64,000 nucleotides of DNA from Pirellulaceae bacterium (GTDB lineage Bacteria > Planctomycetota > Planctomycetia > Pirellulales > Pirellulaceae): assembly GCA_020852965.1 (NCBI GenBank), contig JADYZV010000064.1:24740-88739 (forward strand), read 5' to 3'. Below are positions 56,533 through 64,000 of the stretch, piece by piece (within the stretch, counting starts at the first letter, position 1; every line of letters starts with the position of its first letter). Both the position numbers and the translations under genes were made by a program. The notes under the pieces were generated by a model. It was not told the DNA's origin, searched no databases, and saw only the letters and a program-made list of their open reading frames with translations.

Positions 56533-58435
56533 ATTCGAGCCCGACCATCTTCAACAACTTCATGGCGTTGGTGGTGGGGGTCGAGCCGGGACGCATCTTG
56601 TAGTCGAAACGCATGACCTCTTTGCCATCCACCGACTCAAAGTACTCGTGGAAGTGGACGACTTGACTCACCGCTCGAATCGATTCGACTGTCGCCAAGT
56701 CGAGATCGTGGGTCGAGAGCAAGCCGCAGGCACCGTGACTGAGCAGTCGCTCGACCACCGTCGCAACCGCCAACTGCCGTTCGCGACTGTTGGTCCCCTG
56801 CAGAATTTCGTCGAGCAGAAATAGGATGGGTGCTGCGCCAGCGGGTTGGTCGTGGCGCGCGTGGGCTAGGTCGACCACCTCCTTCAAGCGATGAAGCTCT
56901 GCCATAAAAAAGGAGACGCCATCACGCAGGCTATCGCGCACTCGTATGCTGGTGGCCAGTTCATACAGCGGTGTTGCCAACTGCTCAGCGCAAACGGGAG
57001 CACCGGTGCGTGCTAAGAGTAGATTTAAGCCGAGCGAACGTAGAAAAGTGCTTTTGCCAGCCATGTTGGATCCCGTCACCAACAGCAGCGGCCGATCGCC
57101 TTCGAGCGTCAAGTCGTTTTCAACTCGGGCCGCATCTGTCAGCAGCGGATGCCCCAGAGCCACCGTGCTCAATTTTAGTGAAGGGTCGGGAAGTGGTTCG
57201 GGGTAAGTCCACTGACGATTCTCATCCGCGAGCGTGGCACCGCTGATGATGGCTTCGCATGTTCCCAGCGCATTGAACCACTCGGTGACGTGGGAACCGA
57301 AACGAGTCTTCCAGCGTTCGAGCGATTTTAGTACGCGAAAGTCCCACAAGAATAAAAGCTGTAAAACCAAATACACGATGTACATCAGTGGGTCGCGCTG
57401 TAGATTGGCAAGTCGCACGTGCCACAATAATTGTTCAAATCCGCGCGTCGCGCAGCTTGCATCCTCGGTAGCGGTGCGGCGGATGTCGTCGAGCAAACCG
57501 TCGTCATGTGGCAAGCGAGCGAAGGACTGAAATACAGCGGCGAATTGAACGGCGGCTCGATGGGACCCGGTAACTTGTTGAAAGATGTCGTGTATCCAGC
57601 TTCCCCAAAACACGGTCACAATAACATTCAGCAACAAACCGCCGCCGAGCAATCCGACAGCGATGTTGGGTAGCAGCGTTTTTTCTCCAGTGGAGATGGC
57701 TACTACGACCAGCACGGCACCGAGGGCTATTAGCGCTGGGCCAATATAGCTGAGCGCATGAGCGGCACGATTTTGCGTCAGCCATAGCGGGCTTACGGCC
57801 CACTGCGGCAATCCGTAAACGTCCTTGCCACTATCGCCGCCACTGTGGGCTTGCACGGTCTTGATGATCGACAACCGCAATTCACGCTCGTCGGTCAAGT
57901 TTTGGACCGCTTGTTGCCGCTTGAGCACCGTGGGCCAATCGGTGCTATCGGCAATCCAGCTTTGCAGCGCACGTCGACCCGGGAGCGTACCTGCCAGCGA
58001 TAACAAGCTCAGCAAACTGGCTGTGCCTGCCACATCCAAATCGTCGGCAAAGGACAGTTCGGCATACTCTGGCAGCAATTTCTGCTCGGGCAACTGATTC
58101 CAATTGCGATCGAGTCGCGCAAGCAATCGCAGCATCAAATCTTGGTCGGCAAGCTGCTTGAGCTTGGCCAGCCGCAAGTGCTCGTGCCGAGCGATCGCGA
58201 CGATAAAAGCCAGAACTGACAGCCAACCGATCCACAACAAGGGCGAGCGATAGCCGACGTTGCCATAGCCCAAGAATAGGCCAGCCCCAGCGATCAAGAA
58301 TAGGGTCGTGCGAATCCAAACCATCCGTACATGCTGACTCTGCAAGATAGCCAGCGAAGCGTTGGTGTGTTGGAGTTGTTGTTCGTAATCGGCGCGGGCG
58401 GTGGTTGCGGTAGACAATGAAGCGACTCGGAGCAA
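56531..58435 (-). CDS. membrane-anchored MutS-family ATPase
   Basis: 634 residues. Two membrane helices lie near 42-60 and 67-83 (TLFLIAGAGLFLGYG, LLWIGWLSVLAFIVAIA) and further hydrophobic segments near 215-265 and 340. The C-terminal 200 residues are a MutS-type ATPase: Walker A GSNMAGKST (about 455-463), a FFMAELHRL segment, Walker B LFLLDEILQGTN and LLSTHDLDL. The mismatch-binding domain of MutS is absent, so this is not a mismatch repair enzyme but one of the membrane MutS-like ATPases of unknown role. The start (TTG 58435) is unsure; no ATG precedes the first helix. Confidence 0.88.
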   Translation of the reverse strand: MLRVASLSTATTARADYEQQLQHTNASLAILQSQHVRMVWIRTTLFLIAGAGLFLGYGNVGYRSPLLWIGWLSVLAFIVAIARHEHLRLAKLKQLADQDLMLRLLARLDRNWNQLPEQKLLPEYAELSFADDLDVAGTASLLSLLSLAGTLPGRRALQSWIADSTDWPTVLKRQQAVQNLTDERELRLSIIKTVQAHSGGDSGKDVYGLPQWAVSPLWLTQNRAAHALSYIGPALIALGAVLVVVAISTGEKTLLPNIAVGLLGGGLLLNVIVTVFWGSWIHDIFQQVTGSHRAAVQFAAVFQSFARLPHDDGLLDDIRRTATEDASCATRGFEQLLWHVRLANLQRDPLMYIVYLVLQLLFLWDFRVLKSLERWKTRFGSHVTEWFNALGTCEAIISGATLADENRQWTYPEPLPDPSLKLSTVALGHPLLTDAARVENDLTLEGDRPLLLVTGSNMAGKSTFLRSLGLNLLLARTGAPVCAEQLATPLYELATSIRVRDSLRDGVSFFMAELHRLKEVVDLAHARHDQPAGAAPILFLLDEILQGTNSRERQLAVATVVERLLSHGACGLLSTHDLDLATVESIRAVSQVVHFHEYFESVDGKEVMRFDYKMRPGSTPTTNAMKLLKMVGLE

Positions 58436-58564
58436 ATGGTGACTTGGTTAACGCGAGATCGAAGAAAAACCGCATTGAACTTTACGGGTTTTTTCGCTGC
58501 CCCGATAGCCCAGGATACCGTGGCAATGGCGTGCACATTGTGAGCATCAACCACGGCAATTGTT

Positions 58565-58631
58565 GGAGTCTAGGCTTTAGCCGATTTTGCGAGGGATTGC
58601 GGGGATGAGGATTGGCTAAAGCCTAGACTCC
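58565..58631. repeat. 18-bp perfect inverted repeat
   Basis: 58565-58582 (ggagtctaggctttagcc) is the exact reverse complement of 58614-58631, with 31 bases between. It lies between two minus-strand genes. Each arm is also partly self-complementary (GGCTTTAGCC). Likely a dispersed planctomycete repeat. Confidence 0.85.
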
Positions 58632-58680
58632 GGCGTTTGGAGAAGGGCTCGTAACCTCGTCCACTACGCTGCGTGCACAG

Positions 58681-60072
58681 TTAGGCGACCTCTTCATCGG
58701 GTTGCGGAGGGGCGATGGTGGGCATGACTGATCCGGCGGTAGGGAGTTGCTCCTCCCAGTTTTCCGCTTCTTTCGATTCCTTGGGCAGCTCACCTTGGAG
58801 AACTTCAATCGGATGTCCTCCGCGTGCCAAGCGACCGGCAAATCGCGATGGCATGCGAGCGTGGATTTCGACATGATCGTCGTGGAACTGCTTACTGGTA
58901 ATTTCCCCCGACTTAGCCAGCCAAGCCATTGTCTTGCCGTCGCCCACATCGAGGCGCACGCTGAGCGTGACAAATCCCGCACTGAGTTCATGGCTCACAC
59001 GCGTGGCTAGTTGATCGAGTCCTAGACCGCTGCGCGCGCTAACGGCGACGCTATGACGATAGCGGTTCTGGACGGCTTGCATGCGTTCGGCAGCACCGGG
59101 CACGTCGATTTTGTTAATGACAAGCAGCGTTTGCTTTTCGTCGATGCCGAGTTCTTGTAGGACGCTGTAGACGGCCGAGATTTGTTCGAGCACGGCTGGG
59201 TTGCTGGCGTCGGCCACGTGCAGGAGCAAGTCCGCTTCGCGCGCCTCTTCGAGCGTGGCGCGGAAGCTAGCTACCAACTTGTGTGGCAAGTCGCGAATGA
59301 ATCCAACCGTATCGCTCAGCAGCACGGGGCCCCAGCTCGGCAACGTCCAACGACGCGTGCGCGTGTCGAGTGTCGCAAACAGTTTATCGACCGCTTGCAC
59401 CCCAGCGTCCGTAAGCGCATTCATCAACGTGCTCTTGCCAGCGTTGGTATAACCGACCAGTGAGACGGTTAGGAAGTCGCGTCGGCCAGCTACTTCGCGC
59501 TGCTTGCGCTTCTCCACTTTTTGCAAGTCGAGCTTGAGTTCGTGGATGCGTTTTTCGACGAGGCGTCGGTCGACTTCCAATTGCTTTTCACCGGGACCGC
59601 GCATGCCGACACCCATCGATTGACGCGACAAGTGGGTCCACATCCGCTTCAAACGCGGCAGTGAATACTCGAGCTGCGCTAGCTCGACGGCCAAGCGAGC
59701 TTCGTGGGTGCGCGCGTTGGAGGCAAAAATGTCCAAGATCAGCTCGGTGCGGTCGAGCACCTTCGTCTCAACCGCTTTTTCCAAATTGCGAGTTTGGCTG
59801 GGAGATAGGTCGTTGTCGAAAATGACCACATCGGCCGAGTGCATTTCGACCAGTTGCCTCAGCTCGTCCACTTTGCCTTTGCCCAGAAATGTCTTCGGGT
59901 CAGGTGCCTCGCGGCGCTGCACAACTCCCCCAAAGACTTGAGTGCCCGCCGATTCGGCCAAGCCTGTCATTTCGTCGAGCGGATTGTCGGCAAAGGCGTC
60001 GTTCGGAGCGACCAGCCGAGCCAAGATGCAACGCTCAAGAGCAATGCTCTGCGATCGATAGTGTTCGTGCAC
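58681..60072 (-). CDS. hflX: HflX-type ribosome-associated GTPase
   Basis: 463 residues, GTG start at 60072 with AGGAG upstream. The N-terminal HflX domain contains VFGGVVQRREAPDPKTFLGKGK and the hallmark SRQSMGVGMRGPGEKQLEVDRR (in part, about 149-170). The G domain has G1 GYTNAGKST (207-215), G3 DTVG and G4 NKID. HflX binds and splits stalled or stressed ribosomes. The C-terminal 90 residues form an extra domain, as in longer bacterial HflX, ending in a Pro/Glu-rich tail. It stands alone with no hfq or hflKC neighbours, unlike in enterobacteria. Confidence 0.96.
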   Translation of the reverse strand: MHEHYRSQSIALERCILARLVAPNDAFADNPLDEMTGLAESAGTQVFGGVVQRREAPDPKTFLGKGKVDELRQLVEMHSADVVIFDNDLSPSQTRNLEKAVETKVLDRTELILDIFASNARTHEARLAVELAQLEYSLPRLKRMWTHLSRQSMGVGMRGPGEKQLEVDRRLVEKRIHELKLDLQKVEKRKQREVAGRRDFLTVSLVGYTNAGKSTLMNALTDAGVQAVDKLFATLDTRTRRWTLPSWGPVLLSDTVGFIRDLPHKLVASFRATLEEAREADLLLHVADASNPAVLEQISAVYSVLQELGIDEKQTLLVINKIDVPGAAERMQAVQNRYRHSVAVSARSGLGLDQLATRVSHELSAGFVTLSVRLDVGDGKTMAWLAKSGEITSKQFHDDHVEIHARMPSRFAGRLARGGHPIEVLQGELPKESKEAENWEEQLPTAGSVMPTIAPPQPDEEVA

Positions 60073-60443
60073 GTTTACAGATGGTCTCCTGTGGAAGTAG
60101 AGGCTGCGAGGTTGAAAGGACTACTATCTATTGTAACTGAAAAATTGGTTCTTGGTTCTTGGTTCTTGGTGCTTGGACGAAGCTCTGAGCCTCTGACACC
60201 TAGCGATCCGAATCCAACGCGCACGCGTTGCCTCGTCCACTATGATGTGCCTAACACTTACATAGAGCGTTATTGCGTGCTGATGTTCGGGGATAGAAGC
60301 GGTATTTGGCTTTTGGAAACACAGAGGACACAGAGGATTTGTTTCATCGGTAGGATTCGTTGGGAATTACCAGGGAAATAGAATTGAGATGAGTTCTATA
60401 GACTCGGGCGATGGAAAGCCGACGACGGAGCGTCGGGCCACAT
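60073..60443. other. intergenic gap with short repeats
   Basis: 371 bases. A 7-base tandem repeat (ttggttc/cttggtt) runs at about 60145-60176, a short ACACAGAGG duplication lies near 60319-60335, and the third copy of the REP-like palindrome is at 60419-60444. No gene seen. Confidence 0.6.
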
Positions 60444-60444
60444 T
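60419..60444. repeat. third copy of the REP-like palindrome
   Basis: Matches the copies at 56466 and 56507 with one change (ggccac for ggctac) and ends on the TAA of the minus-strand M50 protease gene, just as the 56507 copy ends on the MutS-family stop. Confidence 0.8.
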
Positions 60445-61445
60445 TAGGACAGGATGGAAATGGGATTGGCTGGAATGCATAGGATGGGCAAGACCAATGA
60501 AAGCCAGCCGACGATCTGCCGCGGAAGTCCCAGCGACCGCGTGTCGTCGCTGCTGGGCGGATGCCGTAGCCCCATCAGCACTACCAACACGAGCATCAAC
60601 GAAAAAATGATGACCTGAGAGTAGACCATGTAGCCAATTGCGGCGACCAGCGCGGCGATGGCTACCCAATACGCTTTGGGGCCGAGCAGGCCGAACGTCA
60701 CGTGGCCTCCGTCGAGCTGGCCCAAAGGCATCATGTTCAATCCAGTTACCAACAGGCCGACCCAACCTGCCATCAGCAGTGGGCTGGCTTCGGTATTGGC
60801 TACTTGTACGAATTCGGCGGCGCGCTCGGGGACTAGAAAGTTCGCTAGCCATTGAATCAACAACGGCTGTCCCATGATCAGCGATTCGTCAGGGGCATAG
60901 GGAATGGGCTGCGCATTGAGGATGCCCAGAATCAAGACAGGTACCGCGACGACCAAGCCGGCCAAGGGGCCGGCCAAGCCGATATCGAAGATCTGCTTGC
61001 GATCGGCCGTACCGCTTTGCATCATGATCACAGCTCCCATGGTGCCAATCGGAGAATAGAACGGAAAGGGGATGAACAGCGGCGGCGTGCTGGGGACTCG
61101 ATATATAATCGTCAGAATATAGTGCCCCAGTTCATGAGCTCCCAGGATCGCCATCAGGCCGAGAGAAAACTCGAGTCCCGCAAGCCAATTCGCTAATAGG
61201 GCTTGGCGGACAGGCATCAGCGATCCCTGCTGTTCGGCTAGGGCAAGGGGTGTTGTGGGTACCCAAGCCCCCACGCCTGCCCAGAATGTTGAAAGGATGG
61301 TGGCAGCGAGCAGCCCCCAAGCAATGCGCCTCATGCGTCGCGGGTCAGCCGGCCTATCCTCGACCGTGATGTCGCGGTCGGAATCGATGTCGGCGGGCTG
61401 TTCGTTGAAGTGAGGGGACTCTAATAAAAAACTCTCGTCCTTCAT
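60444..61445 (-). CDS. site-2-type membrane metalloprotease (family M50)
   Basis: About 333 residues from ATG 61445 (GTG 61469 possible). Several membrane helices carry the zinc motif HELGH (about 104-108) within ILGAHELGHYIL and the second-site motif LNMMPLGQLDGGH. This layout is that of intramembrane-cleaving M50 proteases, without a PDZ domain, as in the plant EGY/cyanobacterial type with a soluble acidic N-terminus. These cleave membrane-bound transcription factor or anti-sigma segments. No anti-sigma or sigma gene is adjacent, so the substrate is unknown. Confidence 0.93.
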   Translation of the reverse strand: MKDESFLLESPHFNEQPADIDSDRDITVEDRPADPRRMRRIAWGLLAATILSTFWAGVGAWVPTTPLALAEQQGSLMPVRQALLANWLAGLEFSLGLMAILGAHELGHYILTIIYRVPSTPPLFIPFPFYSPIGTMGAVIMMQSGTADRKQIFDIGLAGPLAGLVVAVPVLILGILNAQPIPYAPDESLIMGQPLLIQWLANFLVPERAAEFVQVANTEASPLLMAGWVGLLVTGLNMMPLGQLDGGHVTFGLLGPKAYWVAIAALVAAIGYMVYSQVIIFSLMLVLVVLMGLRHPPSSDDTRSLGLPRQIVGWLSLVLPILCIPANPISILS

Positions 61446-61540
61446 TCGCCCCGAGCTAACATGTTCCACTGGAACGGTTTCCTATTGCTTGTGCATGGCC
61501 AAATCAACTATGAGGAACAACTTAACACTACTTTACCTCG

Positions 61541-63463
61541 ATGATAAGTGCCATGCCCCCCGCTTCCTATTTATCTGTGTCGTATCTGCGAGTAGCCTTG
61601 CTCGCGCTGGTTGCCGGTAGCGTCTTTTTCGTCGAGCTGGGGAGCGCCCGCTTGTGGGATCGGGACGAGCCACGCAATGCGCGGGCCAGTCACGAAATGC
61701 TAGCTCGCGGTGACTGGATTGTACCGACTTTCAACGGTGAGCTGCGGGACCACAAGCCAATCTTGCTCTATTGGGGGCAGATGTTGGCCTATTGGACGCT
61801 CGGCGAGTCGGAGTTTACCGCTCGGCTACCATCGGCTCTGTGTGCACTATTAACGATTTTTTCCGTGGCCGTACTGGCTTCGCGACTGTCGGGCAAGCCG
61901 CGTGGCTTGAGTCAAGAAGGGTTTTGGGCAGCCGGCTGCATGGCGACTTGCGGATTGTTCGTCATGGCGGGCCGCGCCGCGACACCGGACGCTTGCTTAA
62001 TCGCTTTCAGTACCGCGGGTATCGCCGCGCTGGTGATCGCCTGCCTGGCACCCAGCGTTCCCTATTCCAGCGGCCGAGTTGCGCGAGCGCGGTGGATACC
62101 GGCTCTGTTGGGTTACACGATGCTGGGCCTAGCCGCTTTGGCTAAAGGACCCGTTGGCTTGATTTTGCCACTAATCGTCGTCCATGTCTGGTGGTTGATC
62201 TGCCATCGATGGCAACATGCGGCGACGACAACTCTCGAGGCTGACCTTGGGGATTCGCGTAACGACACGACTCGGACTGACTCTTGGGGCAGATGGTTGT
62301 GGCAGCAGTGCTGCGCCGCCTGGAATACATTTAATCCATTGCAGTGCTTCCGCGCTCTGCTCGCATTGCGCACGATTCCGGGAGTTCTCGTTAGCCTGTT
62401 GGCAGCGGCACCGTGGTATATTGCCGTGGGGATCGAAACCAATGGCGATTTCCTACGCGGGTTCTTTCTCGAGCACAATGTGGGCCGAGCTTTGGGATCG
62501 ATGGAAGGTCACAACGGCTCCCTCCTGTTTTATCCCGTCGCGTTCTTGGTGGGTACCTTTCCATGGTCGATGTGGGTAATCCCTGTTGTGCTGTGGTGCG
62601 TGAAGGCCAGCCGCGACAACTTGATCCAGCGACAGATGATCGTGTTGTCAGCCGTGTGGATCGGCGTGTATGTGTTCGCCTTTTCCGCTGCAAGTACGAA
62701 GTTGCCCAGCTACATTACACCGTGTTACGCCGGTGCCGCGCTGGCCCTCGGTAGCTTTTGGCGACAGTTCGAAACGGCTTGGTCGCGACCTGCTTGGGCC
62801 ATGCGCCGCATTGCCTATATATTGACCGCCGCCGTAGGAGTGCTCATCGCAGTGGTTATCGTGTGGTTGAGCAAACAAGAAGCCATGCCACTGCTGACTC
62901 GAGCGGCTTGGGCCGGCGCGGTTGTCGCGCTAGTCGGAGCGCTTGGGTTTTGGTGGGACGCGCGCGGGCGGCTCGATCGCTTGCCGACCAGTTGGCTCGT
63001 CGCTGCGGGGTTGTTCCAAGTGATTCTGTTCGGCTTCGGAGCGAAGTCGGTCGATGCCTATCGCACCGATTTGGCTGCGCTGGCTGCCGTGTCCCAGGCC
63101 GATCAAGCTACGGCCAGTGGCGCGACGGCTTGGTTGTCCATCGGTGGCATGGAGCCGAGCTGGGTACACTACCTGGCGCACGAGATCGTCGAAGTACGAC
63201 AGTCCGAAAACGACCCTGCCGCCTGGGAGCAGGTGGCCGCGTTTCTCCAACAACATCCGGCCGGTCGCGTGATCGTCGTCGGCGACTCGGCAAATGAAAG
63301 ACTCGTCGAGTGGCAGCGCGAGGGTAGTGCACCGATTGGAAACTTAAACGAGTTGGTAGTCGCTCCCAGGTTCTTGCGTCCCGGGCACCTGCGCGTATAC
63401 GAGCAAACGCCGCGAGAGTCTAGGCAGGCCAGCAGGACCCCCGCGAGCTTGTCTCGCCGGTGA
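61541..63463 (+). CDS. ArnT/PMT-type membrane glycosyltransferase
   Basis: 640 residues with about 11-12 membrane helices. The first periplasmic loop has the catalytic Asp region LWDRDEPRNARASHEMLARG followed by FNGELRDHKPILLYW, the signature of the GT39/GT83 lipid-linked sugar transferases such as ArnT. Next are TARLPSAL and LAKGPVGLILPL, also typical. The C-terminal 100 residues form a soluble periplasmic domain. It should transfer a sugar from a polyprenyl phosphate to lipid A, protein or glycan; which one cannot be told. Start ATG 61541; an alternative ATG lies 12 bases downstream. Confidence 0.93.
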   Translation: MISAMPPASYLSVSYLRVALLALVAGSVFFVELGSARLWDRDEPRNARASHEMLARGDWIVPTFNGELRDHKPILLYWGQMLAYWTLGESEFTARLPSALCALLTIFSVAVLASRLSGKPRGLSQEGFWAAGCMATCGLFVMAGRAATPDACLIAFSTAGIAALVIACLAPSVPYSSGRVARARWIPALLGYTMLGLAALAKGPVGLILPLIVVHVWWLICHRWQHAATTTLEADLGDSRNDTTRTDSWGRWLWQQCCAAWNTFNPLQCFRALLALRTIPGVLVSLLAAAPWYIAVGIETNGDFLRGFFLEHNVGRALGSMEGHNGSLLFYPVAFLVGTFPWSMWVIPVVLWCVKASRDNLIQRQMIVLSAVWIGVYVFAFSAASTKLPSYITPCYAGAALALGSFWRQFETAWSRPAWAMRRIAYILTAAVGVLIAVVIVWLSKQEAMPLLTRAAWAGAVVALVGALGFWWDARGRLDRLPTSWLVAAGLFQVILFGFGAKSVDAYRTDLAALAAVSQADQATASGATAWLSIGGMEPSWVHYLAHEIVEVRQSENDPAAWEQVAAFLQQHPAGRVIVVGDSANERLVEWQREGSAPIGNLNELVVAPRFLRPGHLRVYEQTPRESRQASRTPASLSRR

Positions 63464-63700
63464 ATAAGTGTTGTGGTTAAGACCCCTGCGAGCTTGTCTC
63501 GCCGGTGAATAAGTGTTGTGGTTAAGACCCCTGCGAGCTTGTCTCGCGGGTGAATGAGTTTTGTGGATAAGACCCTCGCGAGCTTGTCTCGCGGGTGAAT
63601 GAGTTTTGTGGTTAAGACCCTCGCGAGCTTGTCTCGCGGGTGAATGAGTTTTGTGGTTAAGACCCTCGCGAGCTTGTCTCGCGGGTGAATGAGTTTTGTG
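63443..63700. repeat. 45-bp tandem repeat, six units
   Basis: The core GCGAGCTTGTCTCGC starts at 63443, 63488, 63533, 63578, 63623 and 63668, an exact 45-base period. Each core is itself a hairpin (GCGAG/CTCGC). The first core lies within the last codons of the glycosyltransferase gene. Units are identical or differ by a few bases. There are no unique spacers. Confidence 0.95.
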
Positions 63701-63726
63701 GCTAGAGTGGGCTCTCGCGACCCTGT

Positions 63727-63780
63727 CCGACCTTCCCGCTCCGTTGCCGCCGGCAGGCGGCAACGGAGCGGGAAGGTCGG
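63727..63780. repeat. 25-bp perfect inverted repeat with 4-base loop
   Basis: 63727-63751 (ccgaccttcccgctccgttg...) is the exact reverse complement of 63756-63780; the loop is GGCA. Very stable and GC-rich, but no T-run follows on either strand. Confidence 0.95.
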
Positions 63781-63800
63781 AGGGTGACCGCATACAAAGT

Positions 63801-64000
63801 CGCATCTAGCAACAAAACTTTGCATCCAGCCAGGCGAGCTGGCAGGGGGCCGCATCTAGCAACAAAACTTTGCATCCAGCCAGGCAAGCTGGCGGGGGGC
63901 CGATCTAGCAACAAAACTTTGCATCCAGCCAGGCGAGCTGGCAGGGGGCCGCGTCTAGCAACAAAACTTTGCATCCAGCCAGGCGAGCTGGCAGGGGGCC
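63801..64000. repeat. 50-bp tandem repeat, at least four units
   Basis: Units begin (at the ATCTAGC or GTCTAGC core) at 63804, 63854, 63903 and 63953, that is at 50, 49 and 50-base spacing, and the last is cut by the window end, so the array probably continues. Each unit holds CCAGC-caggcga-GCTGG, a small hairpin. Confidence 0.93.

Larger units (their letters stand above)
63464..64000. other. gene-free repeat field at the right edge
   Basis: Holds the 45-bp array, a long inverted repeat and a 50-bp array. Long open frames across it on the minus strand arise because 45 is a multiple of three, giving a repeated 15-residue peptide; I see no gene. Confidence 0.8.

Noticed and set aside
56531..58435. 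Standard mismatch repair MutS
   Set aside because: Mismatch-binding and connector domains are absent and membrane helices take their place.
63169..63855. 228-codon minus-strand frame with repeated 15-residue peptide
   Set aside because: The peptide repeat is a by-product of the 45-base tandem DNA repeat, and the frame overlaps the glycosyltransferase gene.
63443..64000. CRISPR array
   Set aside because: Units are head-to-tail with no unique spacers, and no cas gene is present.

Overview
The window looks like a chromosomal segment of a planctomycete, probably of the Pirellula/Rhodopirellula kind. The signs are a Cys-rich protein resembling planctomycete YTV wall proteins, a family S1 sulfatase, Ser/Thr kinases with membrane anchors and C-terminal sensor-like domains, giant WD40 and caspase-fold secreted proteins, loosely packed genes on both strands, and many short palindromic repeats between genes. 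This is inference from gene content; no rRNA or marker gene is present.

Region 1 (about 0.8-38 kb) is a signalling and protease region. It holds four proteins with a recognisable caspase-like (C14) core. One (21763-25617) keeps His1099 and Cys1152. The other three (824-5341, 9511-14601, 32523-37940) have lost the catalytic Cys and two of them also the His, so they read as pseudo-caspases. Among them lie two Ser/Thr kinases (16709-19189; 29875-32094, fused to a formylglycine-generating-enzyme-like domain without its cysteines), a triple-FHA protein whose C-terminus resembles the type VI secretion adaptor domain DUF4123 (7022-9262), two von Willebrand A proteins, an HtrA protease translationally coupled to the intact caspase, two secreted barrel-like proteins and a sulfatase. 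Many genes are divergently paired around a promoter-bearing gap.

Region 2 (about 39.9-44.3 kb) carries an NlpC/P60- or CHAP-like Cys/His protein, a protein-methyltransferase-like gene, a small membrane protein and a cysteine desulfurase.

Region 3 (44.4-54.7 kb) is a compact minus-strand operon: vgrG, two DUF2169 paralogues, a small membrane protein, a PAAR-like protein, an RHS polymorphic toxin with an unrecognised C-terminal domain, and a putative immunity gene joined to it by an ATGA overlap. No TssB/TssC sheath or baseplate genes are here, so it is an orphan effector-delivery island. It sits beside the 3' end of a tRNA-Lys(CTT) gene, with a tyrosine-integrase remnant between them, which suggests arrival by site-specific integration.

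Region 4 (54.9-64 kb) is mostly housekeeping: a Gly-rich EF-hand protein, a membrane-anchored MutS-family ATPase, HflX GTPase, an M50 site-2 protease and an ArnT/PMT-type glycosyltransferase. The right end is a repeat field: six 45-bp tandem units, a 25-bp perfect inverted repeat, and at least four 50-bp units running off the window.

The most interesting possibility is that kinases, FHA-DUF4123-like adaptor, pseudo-caspases and the vgrG/RHS island form one phosphorylation-controlled effector or self/non-self system. The links are by domain logic and proximity only.
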